64,000 nucleotides of DNA, from positions 1 to 64,000 of the forward strand of contig CAJWAR010000024.1 in the NCBI GenBank assembly GCA_913020445.1, read 5' to 3'. This stretch comes from an uncultured Rhodospirillaceae bacterium (GTDB lineage Bacteria > Pseudomonadota > Alphaproteobacteria > Rhodospirillales > UBA2165). Below the pieces are notes generated by a model, which had not been told where the DNA came from, searched no databases, and saw nothing but the letters and a program-made list of their open reading frames with translations. Both the position numbers and the translations under genes were made by a program. The stretch's first letter is position 1. Each line of letters opens with the position of its first letter. Positions 34,727 to 43,673 of this stretch are shown here, in pieces.

Positions 34727-36217
34727 ATGACTGAAATAGCGTTAACAAAAATAGAAGATGGCGTCCTTGTTTTTAATAATTCGGGAAAATTGACGTTTTG
34801 GAGTGAATACTGCGAGGCTATTCTTCCTGGATTGATATCGAACTTAGATGGTAATTCACTCATCGAGGATGTTTACGCTGCGATTACTAACTTGGGTTAT
34901 ACAGTATTACCGCCTGAGGGAGAATTTGATCGTGCCGATGCCGGATTGTTGGAGTTTAAAAGTGTACCGGGCGAAGTAGAGTTCGTATCCGATGCTGAGG
35001 ATGTCTTGCGCTGGACGACTCGCCGTCTCGGTGATGCAGAAATAATTGCGACCCTGTCCAACAATACCGGAATTGCAAAACGCCGTTTACGCGAAGCACG
35101 GCTTGCTAAAATGTTCAGCATCTCTGAAATGTCGGGCCATATTGGTCATGATCTGAATAATTTTTTAACCATTATTCAAGGTAATTTAGAACTACTGGAA
35201 ACATTTGTCGCCGATGACGAAAAGCTTAGTAGATGGGTTGCCGCCGCGATTGTCGCGACCGAGCGTGGTTCTGATATGGCCAAGAATCTACTATACCTTG
35301 GCCGCCGCCGCCCTGCTAATCGACGTGATGTTGAAATTGGCGAAGTAATCCTGCCCATTATCGAGAAATGGCAAGATCAAAATAACCTTAATTTGCAGAT
35401 CGACATATTAATCCCATCTGATTTAAACACTGTTCGGGTTGATGTTGGACATTTTGAAATTGTATTAGAGCAACTGCTCTTAAATGCCATCGAAGCCGTT
35501 GACGGTGACGGGGTCATCTCAATCAGCGCTGAAAATTTTGTTGCCAATGATATTGAGTCGGAAGACGAAGAACGTCAGCCTGGTGTGCGAATAGCGATAT
35601 CAGACAACGGTATAGGTATGCCGATCGCGGTCAAAGAGCGTGCCTTTGAACCTTATTTTACAACTAAAAAAGATCAGAAAGGGGCCGGACTAGGATTAAG
35701 TATAGTCTTCGGTTTTGCTCGTCAAACAGATGGAATGATAACGTTAGAAAGCAATCCCAAACAAGGCACAACAGCTACTTTAGAAATACCCGTTGGCGAA
35801 CGGAAAATCATATTGCCGCAAACTTTGGATGGTAAGGAATTATCTCTATTTTCCGGCAATGAACGAATTTTGGTCGTCGAAGACGATTCTGCGGTGCGTG
35901 CGATAGCCGTGGAAATGCTGTCTCATCTTGGCTATGAAATTGTTCAAGCGATCGACGCTACCGATGCCTTGGAGCAATTGGAAAAGGGATGTGTGGTGGA
36001 TCTCGTTTTCAGCGATGTTATTATGCCGGGCGGCATCTCTGGCATCCAAATGGCGCGAATTATCCGCGATAAGTATCGTGGCTTTAAAATATTACTTGCC
36101 TCTGGCTATGTTGATTCGGAGAAAATGGGGGGAATCGACGAGTTTACCTATCTTGGTAAGCCTTATGACCAAAAACTGCTTGGGCAGCATGTTCGCGAAT
36201 TGCTCGATCAGTCGTAG
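34727..36217 (+). CDS. soluble hybrid histidine kinase (PAS-like, HisKA, receiver)
   Basis: A 496-residue kinase with no membrane segment. An N-terminal PAS-like part (DGVLVFNNSGKLTFWSEYC) is followed by the dimerisation domain with His141 in IGHDLNNFLT, an N box, DNGIGMP, and GAGLGLSIVFGFA. The C-terminal receiver has VVEDDSAVRAI and Asp430 in VFSDVIMPGG. The core resembles the large kinase at 16195, so both are CckA-like. The ATG at 34727 has AAGG five bases upstream; an in-frame start at 34685 is less likely. A response regulator is divergent, and a small gene plus a single receiver follow. Confidence 0.93.
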   Translation: MTEIALTKIEDGVLVFNNSGKLTFWSEYCEAILPGLISNLDGNSLIEDVYAAITNLGYTVLPPEGEFDRADAGLLEFKSVPGEVEFVSDAEDVLRWTTRRLGDAEIIATLSNNTGIAKRRLREARLAKMFSISEMSGHIGHDLNNFLTIIQGNLELLETFVADDEKLSRWVAAAIVATERGSDMAKNLLYLGRRRPANRRDVEIGEVILPIIEKWQDQNNLNLQIDILIPSDLNTVRVDVGHFEIVLEQLLLNAIEAVDGDGVISISAENFVANDIESEDEERQPGVRIAISDNGIGMPIAVKERAFEPYFTTKKDQKGAGLGLSIVFGFARQTDGMITLESNPKQGTTATLEIPVGERKIILPQTLDGKELSLFSGNERILVVEDDSAVRAIAVEMLSHLGYEIVQAIDATDALEQLEKGCVVDLVFSDVIMPGGISGIQMARIIRDKYRGFKILLASGYVDSEKMGGIDEFTYLGKPYDQKLLGQHVRELLDQS

Positions 36218-36291
36218 CAAACGGGCAATATTTTGAAATATTCCAACACTTTTATTTTGCCGCGTTATCGAGTATTTCCTTAGTCAGTAAA

Positions 36292-36314
36292 GAGTTAAGG
36301 TTAATTCTTAACTC
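36292..36314. repeat. hairpin in the gap after the hybrid kinase
   Basis: A perfect 8-bp inverted repeat (gagttaag 36292-36299, cttaactc 36307-36314) with a 7-nt loop. No T run follows, so it is more likely a regulatory site or leader structure for the next gene than a terminator. The rest of the 241-bp gap shows nothing I can name. Confidence 0.35.
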
Positions 36315-36458
36315 CTGCAGGAACCTCGAGTTGATTAGTGTCCAGTTAGTATTACATTAAGATACACTTGTTTACCCATCGATTCTTGAGTTTCAAACAA
36401 CTTCTAGGCAAAGTTCTAACACGTTAAAACTAGAAAGTTTGGATTCGAGGAGTAAATT

Positions 36459-36653
36459 ATGGGTCGTCAAGATAAATGGTTTTATTGCTTACGTGCTATG
36501 GAAAGCATTCGCGAACTATCGAATGCAAATACCAGCGATAATACTAATCCGCTCTCAGATTTAAAACCGGAAGACCGGTTGGAATTCATCAATGACTTGG
36601 TTCAAGGTACTATTGACCTGGTCGACTATTATGATGAAAGTGTGATTGCTTAG
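36459..36653 (+). CDS. small acidic hypothetical protein
   Basis: A 64-residue protein of unknown family. It starts MGRQDKWFYCLRAMESIREL and ends in an acidic helix-like stretch (PEDRLEFINDLVQGTIDLVD). CGAGGAG lies seven bases before the ATG, a strong ribosome site. It is 38 bp before a stand-alone receiver gene and downstream of a hybrid kinase, so a role as adaptor or phosphorelay partner is possible but unproven. Confidence 0.72.
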   Translation: MGRQDKWFYCLRAMESIRELSNANTSDNTNPLSDLKPEDRLEFINDLVQGTIDLVDYYDESVIA

Positions 36654-36691
36654 CATTTAAATTCCAGCGTTGTCTTCCTTAGGACAGGACT

Positions 36692-37075
36692 ATGACAACG
36701 CTTTTGATTGTTGATGATGAGCATGAGATTCGCGAAAATCTAATAGAATTTTTCGAGTTGAAGCAATTTAAGACTTACTCGGCTGCAAATGGCTTCGAGG
36801 CCTTAGAATTTCTCGAACACCAGTCCATCGATATCGTGATCATTGATCTTTTCATGCCGGTAAAGGATGGATTGGAGACGATTACTGAATTGAGAAAAGG
36901 TTGGCCGGACGTAAAAATTATTGCCATGTCAGGCGGGCCGGCGCGGTTAACCCACAATAATTTAGGCGACGATTTATTATATGCCGCGACAGAAATCGGC
37001 GCCGACGCATCTTTGCAAAAGCCATTCAGTTTAATTGAAGCTGGAGATACGGTTAAAAATCTCCTCGCAGCATAG
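36692..37075 (+). CDS. single-domain response regulator (CheY-like)
   Basis: A 127-residue receiver without output domain. Asp8/Asp9 and phospho-acceptor Asp52 (VIIDLFMPVKDGLE), a Ser in IIAMSGG and Lys in SLQKPFS complete the site. An insertion (RLTHNNLGDDLLYAATE) lies between beta4 and beta5. Such proteins act as phospho-shuttles or bind a target directly. AGGACAG precedes the ATG. It follows the small acidic gene and ends 7 bp from the convergent DUF3572 gene. Confidence 0.93.
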   Translation: MTTLLIVDDEHEIRENLIEFFELKQFKTYSAANGFEALEFLEHQSIDIVIIDLFMPVKDGLETITELRKGWPDVKIIAMSGGPARLTHNNLGDDLLYAATEIGADASLQKPFSLIEAGDTVKNLLAA

Positions 37076-37082
37076 CGGGAAC

Positions 37083-37373
37083 TCAGTAATCCATCACGGC
37101 GCCTGGCAAGGCGTGGCGAGCTCGCGCAGGCTCTGACGGATCAATTTCACACTCTTCACAAAATTTAACCAGCTGCTCTTCATTGCCGAGGAGAAAATCA
37201 AGCACGCCACCCAGAAAATCGGGGGTGTCGATCAACGCTTTGAAGTCTTCCGGAGCGATGCCTGATGTCGCTAAGAAACCTTGCTGGAGATTATCGTCAG
37301 CCAGAATGAAGTGAACGGCCTTGAGCGCCAAGGTTTCAGCTCGCGCGGTATCATATTGGTGCTGGGAATGCAT
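37083..37373 (-). CDS. DUF3572 protein
   Basis: A 96-residue protein from the ATG at 37373. ARAETLALKAVHFILADDNL, a central LIDTPDFLGGVLDFLLGNEE and the end EPARARHALPGA are the DUF3572 pattern, a helical family found almost only in Alphaproteobacteria. Function unknown. The longer frame from 37442 would overlap the upstream DUF1194 gene by about 50 bases, so I prefer the later start. This is one of the better taxonomic hints in the window. Confidence 0.85.
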   Translation of the reverse strand: MHSQHQYDTARAETLALKAVHFILADDNLQQGFLATSGIAPEDFKALIDTPDFLGGVLDFLLGNEEQLVKFCEECEIDPSEPARARHALPGAVMDY

Positions 37374-37389
37374 TCTATTGAGCTCTACC

Positions 37390-38238
37390 TTATGGATCGA
37401 ATTCTTGATCTTGCCAAATTCGCCGCCATATACGCTCGCCAATATCGCAGCCTTTTTTATAAGTATATCCTGATCCGGTAATCGGGCCGGATGTTGCGGC
37501 GGCAGGGATGATTAGCGCTTTTGGCGATGATGCTCTGGCGATCTCAAATATGAGTTTACGGCGAATGGCCCGCGCAAAATCTGGAAAATCCCTGGCAATG
37601 ACGAGAAATGCGCCGGGACCGCCAATAACGCAGCCGCGATAATATTTGTCGAGATCAGGTAGATTAAAACGCGTACCGAAACCCTGGTTGTTGTTGATGA
37701 TGGGTAAGCCGTTAATCGTAATGCCTTTTCTAACAACATCGTGCCGGACATCTTCGACCAAGCGGCCATGATTGTTGGGCCCGTCGCCGGCGATGTCGAT
37801 GACCCGGCGGCGACCGTCGATATTATTATCACCAATCATTTTCGCCGCCATCTCAAGCGCATCGCTAATCGATGTGCGACGGCCAAAGGTGAGGGGCTCA
37901 TTGATCAGGGAATTGGCGAAGCCATCGGCCGAGGCTTTGTCTTTGATAATGCGCCAATCGACAATTATTTCATTAAATGCCCGGCTTGAGTAGTCGATAT
38001 AGGAAATCGCTATTTGCTTGTGATAGCCGCTTCTAATGGCGGCTAAAATATAGGGTGAGCGGAGGGCAGCGGCAACGCCTTCGCGTTGCAGCCGTGCTTC
38101 GTCTTCGTCAATACTGCGCGATACATCGGTCGCAATGACAAGCTCCAGATCGACCTTTATCGGTTCGCCCGCTAATTGAGCCGGCAATAGAAATAGCAGC
38201 AGAAGGGCGAGTAAATATCTCAACCGTGCCGCCACCAA
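37390..38238 (-). CDS. DUF1194 (von Willebrand A-like) exported protein
   Basis: A 282-residue protein with a signal peptide (YLLALLLLFLLPAQLAGEP). The mature domain opens VDLELVIATDVSRSIDEDEA, close to a MIDAS DxSxS site, with the later Asp in IDIAGDGPNNHG. This is DUF1194, a von Willebrand A-like family of Alphaproteobacteria, probably a metal-dependent binding module. Its first 19 bases overlap the end of the gene at 38220, so the two are translated together. Confidence 0.9.
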   Translation of the reverse strand: MVAARLRYLLALLLLFLLPAQLAGEPIKVDLELVIATDVSRSIDEDEARLQREGVAAALRSPYILAAIRSGYHKQIAISYIDYSSRAFNEIIVDWRIIKDKASADGFANSLINEPLTFGRRTSISDALEMAAKMIGDNNIDGRRRVIDIAGDGPNNHGRLVEDVRHDVVRKGITINGLPIINNNQGFGTRFNLPDLDKYYRGCVIGGPGAFLVIARDFPDFARAIRRKLIFEIARASSPKALIIPAAATSGPITGSGYTYKKGCDIGERIWRRIWQDQEFDP

Positions 38239-38564
38239 GCCATAAAGCGGGCATAAAAGCCGATCACCGCCGCACTGGCTAATAGCGCCATGCTAAAGAT
38301 GACGGCAAATCCGGAAAAAGCGTTGGCGAACAGATCAGCCGGTTTAGTAGAAGGCGCCAGACCGGTTTCCAACAGTGGTGCGTATAATCCATGCCATAAA
38401 TGCCACATCAACACACCGATCCCGAGCCACGCCAGTATCGCGGCAAGTAAGGTCAGGCCTTTCCAGCGTTTAGCGGTGAGTTCGATAAGTATGGGCGGCT
38501 CAGTTCGGCCGTCGTCTCGCCAGCCGGGCATCGCGACGCGGAAATTAGCAAATGCAAGTGCCAT
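38220..38564 (-). CDS. hypothetical inner-membrane protein
   Basis: A 114-residue protein with two hydrophobic segments (GLTLLAAILAWLGIGVLMW and AFSGFAVIFSMALLASAAVI) and short polar ends. I recognise no family. AAGGAGG lies before the ATG. It overlaps the DUF1194 gene by 19 bases and follows the amidohydrolase gene by 19 bp, so all three are likely one operon. The VWA partner may dock to it in the periplasm. Confidence 0.72.
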   Translation of the reverse strand: MALAFANFRVAMPGWRDDGRTEPPILIELTAKRWKGLTLLAAILAWLGIGVLMWHLWHGLYAPLLETGLAPSTKPADLFANAFSGFAVIFSMALLASAAVIGFYARFMAWWRHG

Positions 38565-38583
38565 CTTTGATCCTCCTTCAGAT

Positions 38584-39606
38584 TTAGATATTGAATAATT
38601 TGGCGGCGTTGAGCCCCATTATTCTGTCCTTACTCTGTGGCGATAAATCCTTTGAACGTTTTACAAAGCCAATAGGGTCCTCTTCAATTTCTCCCCGTGG
38701 GTAATCGGTTCCCATCATGATTTGACGATCGCCCGCCTTTTTCACTAACAGCGGCAGCATATCCCGATCGAAGATAACTGTGTCATAAAAAAATCGTGAA
38801 AGGTAATCGCTTGGTTGGGAAGCTATATTTTTCCTCGTTTCCGGGCGTGATTTATAGGCTTTATCGGTGCGTCCGGCATAATAAGGCAGATAGCCGCCAC
38901 CATGGGCGATAATGATTTTGAGCTTGGGAAAGTCGTCGAGGATGCCTTCATAGATAATCGATGTCATGGCAAGCGTTTCTTCCAAAGGCTGTCCCACCGA
39001 ATTCCATAGGAAATACTTGTGCAGACGTTCGTCATGGGTAAAACCGCGCGGATGAATATAAACCGGTAGACCTAATGCTTCAGCTTTGGCCCAGAATTTT
39101 CGAAACTTTGGAACACCCAAATCTTTCGCCCGAACGTGGGAGGGGATGGCGACGCCTTTCAAGCCGAGGCGGTTTAGATAATCCAACTCCTTTACCGTGC
39201 GCGTTTGATCCTGTAACGGCACGGCGCCAAGGCCGATGTAGCGATCAGGAAAGGCGGCAACAAATTCAGCTATGCTATCGTTGCATTGACGGGCGATCTG
39301 TTGGCCTGTTGCGCCATCCGCCCAATAACTCGGTGTTGGCAAATTCATGCTGATAACCTGCATGTCGACGCCCATCCGGTCCATGTCTTTGAGGCGTGGT
39401 TTAGGCTTGGTAAGCGTCGCTGATGCGGTTGAAGACTGACGGCCATGTTCTTGCCTGGAAGCCCGCGGAACCCAGTGTTGTTTACCGGGCTCTTTGCCGC
39501 GAATTTTTACTTTGCCGGCGAGTGCCAGAACTTCCGGTAAGGCGACATGAGTGTGAACATCAATTTTTGGGTAACTGCGTGATCGGCGCGCAATCTTCCG
39601 GGCCAT
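38584..39606 (-). CDS. amidohydrolase (ACMSD-like, amidohydrolase_2)
   Basis: A 340-residue TIM-barrel metal hydrolase or decarboxylase. The metal site is marked by IDVHTH near residue 15, a His in VYIHPRG, HGGGYLPYYAGRTD and the final Asp in MMGTDYPRGE. These match the ACMSD-like group, which includes aminocarboxymuconate semialdehyde and gamma-resorcylate decarboxylases. The start at 39606 has GGGGAG a few bases upstream; an in-frame start at 39678 lacks one. Substrate unknown. It leads the transcript with the two membrane/periplasmic genes. Confidence 0.9.
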   Translation of the reverse strand: MARKIARRSRSYPKIDVHTHVALPEVLALAGKVKIRGKEPGKQHWVPRASRQEHGRQSSTASATLTKPKPRLKDMDRMGVDMQVISMNLPTPSYWADGATGQQIARQCNDSIAEFVAAFPDRYIGLGAVPLQDQTRTVKELDYLNRLGLKGVAIPSHVRAKDLGVPKFRKFWAKAEALGLPVYIHPRGFTHDERLHKYFLWNSVGQPLEETLAMTSIIYEGILDDFPKLKIIIAHGGGYLPYYAGRTDKAYKSRPETRKNIASQPSDYLSRFFYDTVIFDRDMLPLLVKKAGDRQIMMGTDYPRGEIEEDPIGFVKRSKDLSPQSKDRIMGLNAAKLFNI

Positions 39607-39741
39607 AAATCTCCCCTTATAACTAATTATTTGTTGGCTCAGCTTAGGCCAGATGGAAGGCCTCTGCCAACAATTCATAAGAGCGCTGCCGGTTTTCCAG
39701 CTAACTTTACAGACCTAAACTGGCAGACTATCGTGTAAGAT

Positions 39742-40815
39742 ATGAGACATACAACTGTTGGACTATTGGAATTTGACCGCGCCCGGGCAACACCGGGCGT
39801 TACAATTATTAGCCCTCTTCACAGCAAAGCGACTTATCTGGTTGGCATGAAAGGTGAGGTGCTCCACCAATGGGATCACCCGTCTAAACCGGGTAATTAT
39901 GCCTATCTACTGCCAAGCGGCAACTTGCTATGGGCCGGCGAAACCGCCGATGGTCCAAGACCCGGCGGAGGCAAAGGCGGTCTGTTGAGAGAGTATGATT
40001 GGGACGGCAACGTCCTTTGGGAGCATCATGATGATGCCCAACACCATGATTTTTGCCGCCTCAAAAACGGCAATACCCTCTATATCGGCTGGGAGAAAAT
40101 GCCGTCGGATGCGCAGGCCCGTATGCTCGGCGCCGAAGCGGGCAGCGAAGATGACAATGGCGACACTTGGAGCGACTACCTCTGCGAAGTCTCACCCGAT
40201 GGCGCTACCGTTTGGGAGTGGCATGCTCACACCGATATGGCGATCGAAGATTATCCGTTACATATTATGAGTACGCGCAAGGAGTTCCTGCATTGCAATG
40301 CCTGCACCGAATTGCCGAACGGCGACATCATGCTGAGCTTTCGCAAAAACAGTATGATCGTCGTTGTCGACAAGAAGACCAAGAAAGTTTCTAAGAAATG
40401 GCAGGATAATGCATGGGGTCAGCAGCATGATTGCACGCTGCTGGAGAACGGTAATGTCCTCTTTTTTGCCAATGGTATTCATGTGCCAGGTGGAATTTTT
40501 CATTCCAAGGTTATCGAGTTTGATTGGGATAGCGGGGATGAAATCTGGTCCTATACCGGTTCCCCACCCTGGTCGCTGTTTAGCCCCAATATCAGTGGTG
40601 CTCAAAGATTAGCCTCCGGCAATACGCTCATATGCGAAGGCTTGCATGGCCGCGTTATAGAGGTCACGCCGGATGGTGAAATTGTCTGGGAATTTGTCAG
40701 TCCGTGGTTCCCAAGTACCCCACGCGGACCAAATAGCAGCGTTTTCCGGGCTTATCGCTACGCCGTAGATTCGCCGGAAATTGCCGGCCGGGTATCATTA
40801 GATTCAAGCTATTAG
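39742..40815 (+). CDS. arylsulfotransferase-like beta-propeller protein
   Basis: A 357-residue protein of the arylsulfotransferase (ASST) family, a beta-propeller that in some members moves sulfate between phenols. Blade motifs recur: YAYLLPSGNLLW, HHDFCRLKNGNTLY, ACTELPNGDIMLS, HDCTLLENGNVLFF, AQRLASGNTLIC. His residues before several of these (QHHDF, HCNAC, QQHDC) lie where ASST has its active-site histidines. No signal peptide is present, unlike classical periplasmic ASST. The last 12 bases overlap the convergent gene at 40804. Confidence 0.85.
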   Translation: MRHTTVGLLEFDRARATPGVTIISPLHSKATYLVGMKGEVLHQWDHPSKPGNYAYLLPSGNLLWAGETADGPRPGGGKGGLLREYDWDGNVLWEHHDDAQHHDFCRLKNGNTLYIGWEKMPSDAQARMLGAEAGSEDDNGDTWSDYLCEVSPDGATVWEWHAHTDMAIEDYPLHIMSTRKEFLHCNACTELPNGDIMLSFRKNSMIVVVDKKTKKVSKKWQDNAWGQQHDCTLLENGNVLFFANGIHVPGGIFHSKVIEFDWDSGDEIWSYTGSPPWSLFSPNISGAQRLASGNTLICEGLHGRVIEVTPDGEIVWEFVSPWFPSTPRGPNSSVFRAYRYAVDSPEIAGRVSLDSSY

Positions 40816-41154
40816 TTCTTCGTCTTCCTCGTCTTCAGGAAAAAGCTCGGTCAAATAGCCGTAGTCGTTGCGCTTGCCGCGCCTTGAAATTAGCTTTTGC
40901 TGTGCCGGTATAGGAAAATCGGTTATTTCAATTAGTTTTTTCTTGATCAGAACATCGACAACATCCTCAACGACACGAGCCAAAGACAGATCTGCCGTTA
41001 TCCAGCTTTCCTGCATACCTTCCTTGAAATCACCGCCGAACAAAAATGTTGTTACTTCAGATGAAGTTGGATCAACTACTTCCGGGGTGTCGCCAACCGG
41101 ATCGCGGCTGATCGATTTTATCTGGCCATCCTGATCTCTTTCTACAAAGGTCAT
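40804..41154 (-). CDS. conserved hypothetical protein
   Basis: A 116-residue acidic protein: MTFVERDQDGQIKSISRDPV, then DLSLARVVEDVVDVLIKKKL and FPIPAQQKLISRRGKR, ending in a Glu/Asp tail. This layout fits a family widely labelled 'tryptophan synthase subunit beta like', a name without functional basis. It probably is a small regulatory or assembly protein. It overlaps the propeller gene at the 3' ends. Confident as a gene, not as to function. Confidence 0.75.
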   Translation of the reverse strand: MTFVERDQDGQIKSISRDPVGDTPEVVDPTSSEVTTFLFGGDFKEGMQESWITADLSLARVVEDVVDVLIKKKLIEITDFPIPAQQKLISRRGKRNDYGYLTELFPEDEEDEELIA

Positions 41155-41286
41155 AGCTAATTCCTAACGTGATGAAGCATCTATCCTATATGTTGATGAC
41201 TAACGCTGATTTCCAGCATTATTTTCTAGATTTGTAGTTGGATAACGACATTGTTCAAAGTGCCAAGAACGGTTATAGATGCAGCT

Positions 41287-41658
41287 ATGAATACGTTTTA
41301 TTTGAATAAACTGATGATTTTACTTGGTCTGATGGTCATTGTCCTGACCGCGTGTAGCCGGCAGGATCCTTATATCTACAAGGCTGATGAGTTTAACCGC
41401 AACAATGCAAATTTTGCCAAAGAGCTCAAAGACCGGACTACCGTCGAAATCTGTTATAATAAACGCTACACAACACCGAAATTACTGTTGCAAATGGCAA
41501 CCGATGAATGCCGTCGCTTTGGTAAGCGGGCTCTCTTCAGCAAAAGTAAAACGCTTGAATGTTCGGTATCCGCTCCAGCCCAAGCTGTATTTTGGTGTCT
41601 GGCGCCTGGCCAAACGGTTGAAGATCTTTTAAAGCCAAAAAAAGCCAAGCCACTTTGA
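41287..41658 (+). CDS. small lipoprotein
   Basis: A 123-residue protein from the ATG at 41287. The signal sequence MILLGLMVIVLTACS ends in the lipobox LTAC, so it should be lipidated and membrane-anchored. The mature part carries paired Cys (VEICYNKRYTTP, ATDECRRFG, TLECSVSAPA, VFWCLAPG). I recognise no named family. An in-frame start at 41251 would put 12 residues before the signal and is unlikely. It leads a group of three envelope-related genes. Confidence 0.75.
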   Translation: MNTFYLNKLMILLGLMVIVLTACSRQDPYIYKADEFNRNNANFAKELKDRTTVEICYNKRYTTPKLLLQMATDECRRFGKRALFSKSKTLECSVSAPAQAVFWCLAPGQTVEDLLKPKKAKPL

Positions 41659-41770
41659 TTTGTTGTTATTGGTTTTTAAACTAATTTTCCCGTATAAAAT
41701 TGCTCTAAGATTAATCTACTAACCTTACTAAGGTCGATATTCCAGACCTTTAACGAACGGAGTAGGGGAG

Positions 41771-42247
41771 ATGAAAAAAGGTCTCGTTTTGGCCCTGGCG
41801 ATTTTTCTGGCAGCTTGTTCCAATCAAAACCGCATGTCGAATGGCCAAATGATCGGTACCATTGGCGGCGGTATTATTGGCGCCTATGTCGGCAGTCAAT
41901 TTGGCGGCGGTGCCGGAAATCTTTTATGGATGGTAGCCGGCGCAGCTGTCGGCGGAGCAGCAGGTTTCGCTTTTGGCGACAGTCTTATTCCATCAGATCG
42001 CGCAAAGTTTAAAGAATCTACCAAAACCGCAATGGATCACATCCAGGACGGCCAAGTCTATTCCTGGACCAATCCTGATACCGGCGTTGCTGGTACAATC
42101 AAGCCAACCCGTACCTATTATGCTGGTGACGGTCAGCTGTGCCGGGATTTTGATGCGACGATCGCAGCCAGTGAAGGTGTTGGCAAAAGTAAAGGCCGGG
42201 CCTGCAAAATAAGCGCAGACGCTTGGTTTGTAGATGGTACGGCTTAA
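41771..42247 (+). CDS. glycine-zipper outer-membrane lipoprotein (17-kDa antigen family)
   Basis: A 158-residue lipoprotein. The signal sequence GLVLALAIFLAACSN ends in the lipobox LAAC. A glycine-zipper membrane segment follows (IGTIGGGIIGAYVGSQFGGG, then VAGAAVGGAAGFAFG), as in the rickettsial 17-kDa antigen. The C-terminal part (GQVYSWTNPDTGVAGTIKPT, then GQLCRDFDATI) is the soluble surface-antigen domain. It probably sits in the outer membrane. GGAGTAGGGGAG is a strong ribosome site. Confidence 0.9.
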   Translation: MKKGLVLALAIFLAACSNQNRMSNGQMIGTIGGGIIGAYVGSQFGGGAGNLLWMVAGAAVGGAAGFAFGDSLIPSDRAKFKESTKTAMDHIQDGQVYSWTNPDTGVAGTIKPTRTYYAGDGQLCRDFDATIAASEGVGKSKGRACKISADAWFVDGTA

Positions 42248-42278
42248 GCTTCCAGCCTCCTAACTTCAATATGGTCGA

Positions 42279-43085
42279 ATGGGAAAGGTGATGTCCTTTG
42301 TCATAACTGCAGCAATAATCTATGCAGTTTTGCTCGGCCTGCTTTTTGTATTTCAGCGCAATTTAATGTACCACCCGTCCTCGGGGCATTTGGACCCTGC
42401 CCATTACGGCGTTCCGGAAATGACTGCAGTAAAAGTCGTAACCGATGATGGCTTAAGTTTGACGGCCTGGTATCGGGCGCCTGTGAATGATGACGCACTG
42501 ACACTATTATATCTGCATGGCAATGCCGGCCATATCGGCTATCGCGCCGGCAAAGTGAAGCCCTATCTAGATGCCGGTTACGGGATGTTGCTGTTGAGTT
42601 ATCGCGGCTATGGCACAAACCCTGGATATCCGACCGAAGAACATCTCTATCTAGATTCGCGTGCGGCGCTTAAATTCTTAGCTGACGAGCGTATTCCAAT
42701 TTTCAAAACCGTCATCTACGGCGAATCTCTTGGCACCGGTGTTGCGGTAGAAGTGGCGCAAAATCTTGGAATCGCTGGTTTAGTACTCGAAGCGCCTTTT
42801 TCATCTATGGTTGATGCGGCAGCGCATCATTTTAAGCTGTTTCCGGCACGTCTTCTGCTTCGGGACAGGTATGATTCTTTAAGCAAAATCAATAACATAA
42901 AGGCGCCAATATTGATTGTTCATGGTGAAAACGACCACACGGTGCCTTATTTCCTGGGGCGTAAACTCTATGAATCAGCGCCAAAGCCTAAGGAATTTTA
43001 CGGGATTCCGAATGCCGGTCATAATGATCTTTATGATTATGATGTGGCGGCCAAAATAATTGAGTATTTAGAAAGCAATTTTTAG
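42279..43085 (+). CDS. membrane-anchored alpha/beta hydrolase (BEM46/YfhR type)
   Basis: A 268-residue protein with one N-terminal helix (FVITAAIIYAVLLGLLFVF) and the FQRNLMYHPS that marks the BEM46 group. The oxyanion region is LLYLHGNAGHIG, the nucleophile elbow GESLGTG, Asp in ILIVHGENDHTVP and His in NAGHNDLY. Members are lipases or peptidases of unknown substrate. It follows the lipoprotein gene by about 30 bp in the same direction. Confidence 0.9.
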   Translation: MGKVMSFVITAAIIYAVLLGLLFVFQRNLMYHPSSGHLDPAHYGVPEMTAVKVVTDDGLSLTAWYRAPVNDDALTLLYLHGNAGHIGYRAGKVKPYLDAGYGMLLLSYRGYGTNPGYPTEEHLYLDSRAALKFLADERIPIFKTVIYGESLGTGVAVEVAQNLGIAGLVLEAPFSSMVDAAAHHFKLFPARLLLRDRYDSLSKINNIKAPILIVHGENDHTVPYFLGRKLYESAPKPKEFYGIPNAGHNDLYDYDVAAKIIEYLESNF

Positions 43086-43161
43086 AAATCTTCTAAGTTA
43101 TTGACTTTTCAGTAGAATCTACTATATTAGAAGTATAAAAATATAAGTTAGGTGCGTGATA

Positions 43162-43623
43162 ATGGCTTTAACGCCAAGAATAGCGGGTACAAATTTGGTG
43201 CCGGCTGGTGGTGGCAGGTTTGCTGCAACCGGTGCTGTTGCCCATGCCGATGCGACTCCACTAACCGAATTAAATCAGATTAATGCCCTGATCTATGAAG
43301 GCCAATCGGAGTTCCAATACGATCAATTTGATGCGCGTCAGCGGCAGCAATATGCCCGTCGGCGTGCCTATGATCATTTCGGACGCCCAATGGAGCAAAT
43401 TCCGGAGCGCCGCATTAATAATCCCATGATGGGAAACTCCAGCGAGAGTTTTGCCGCCGCTTTTGATTTATCCAACATAACAAATGCTCAATTAAGCAGT
43501 GAGCCCAAGCGCACAACGCCAACAACTTCGTTAGACAACATCATCAGCACCTATGAAACGATTGCCGAGGTCATATATGACGAAGTACCGCCCCGTGGAG
43601 AGAACTTAAGTTTAGTTTCTTAG
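43162..43623 (+). CDS. hypothetical protein
   Basis: A 153-residue protein I cannot place. It starts ALTPRIAGTNLVPAGGGRFA and has a basic Gln/Arg/Tyr-rich middle (EFQYDQFDARQRQQYARRRA). No signal peptide or helix is seen. An ATG two codons after a GTG (43156) is taken as start. A terminator follows at once, which closes the 41.3-43.6 kb group. Confidence 0.65.
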   Translation: MALTPRIAGTNLVPAGGGRFAATGAVAHADATPLTELNQINALIYEGQSEFQYDQFDARQRQQYARRRAYDHFGRPMEQIPERRINNPMMGNSSESFAAAFDLSNITNAQLSSEPKRTTPTTSLDNIISTYETIAEVIYDEVPPRGENLSLVS

Positions 43624-43647
43624 ATTTGTAATTGTGACCGCGAGATG

Positions 43648-43673
43648 ACCCGGCTGCACGCTGGGTTTTTTTT
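43648..43673 (+). terminator. Rho-independent terminator
   Basis: acccggc (43648-43654) pairs with gctgggt (43660-43666), one G-U pair, 5-nt loop, followed by eight T. It lies 25 bp after the hypothetical gene and reaches the 3' end of the convergent mocA-like gene. Confidence 0.88.

Noticed and set aside
36321-36350. An EcfG-type general stress promoter (GGAAC ... GTT)
   Set aside because: The gap between GGAAC and GTT is about 20 nt, too long for the consensus of 16-17 nt before cGTT.
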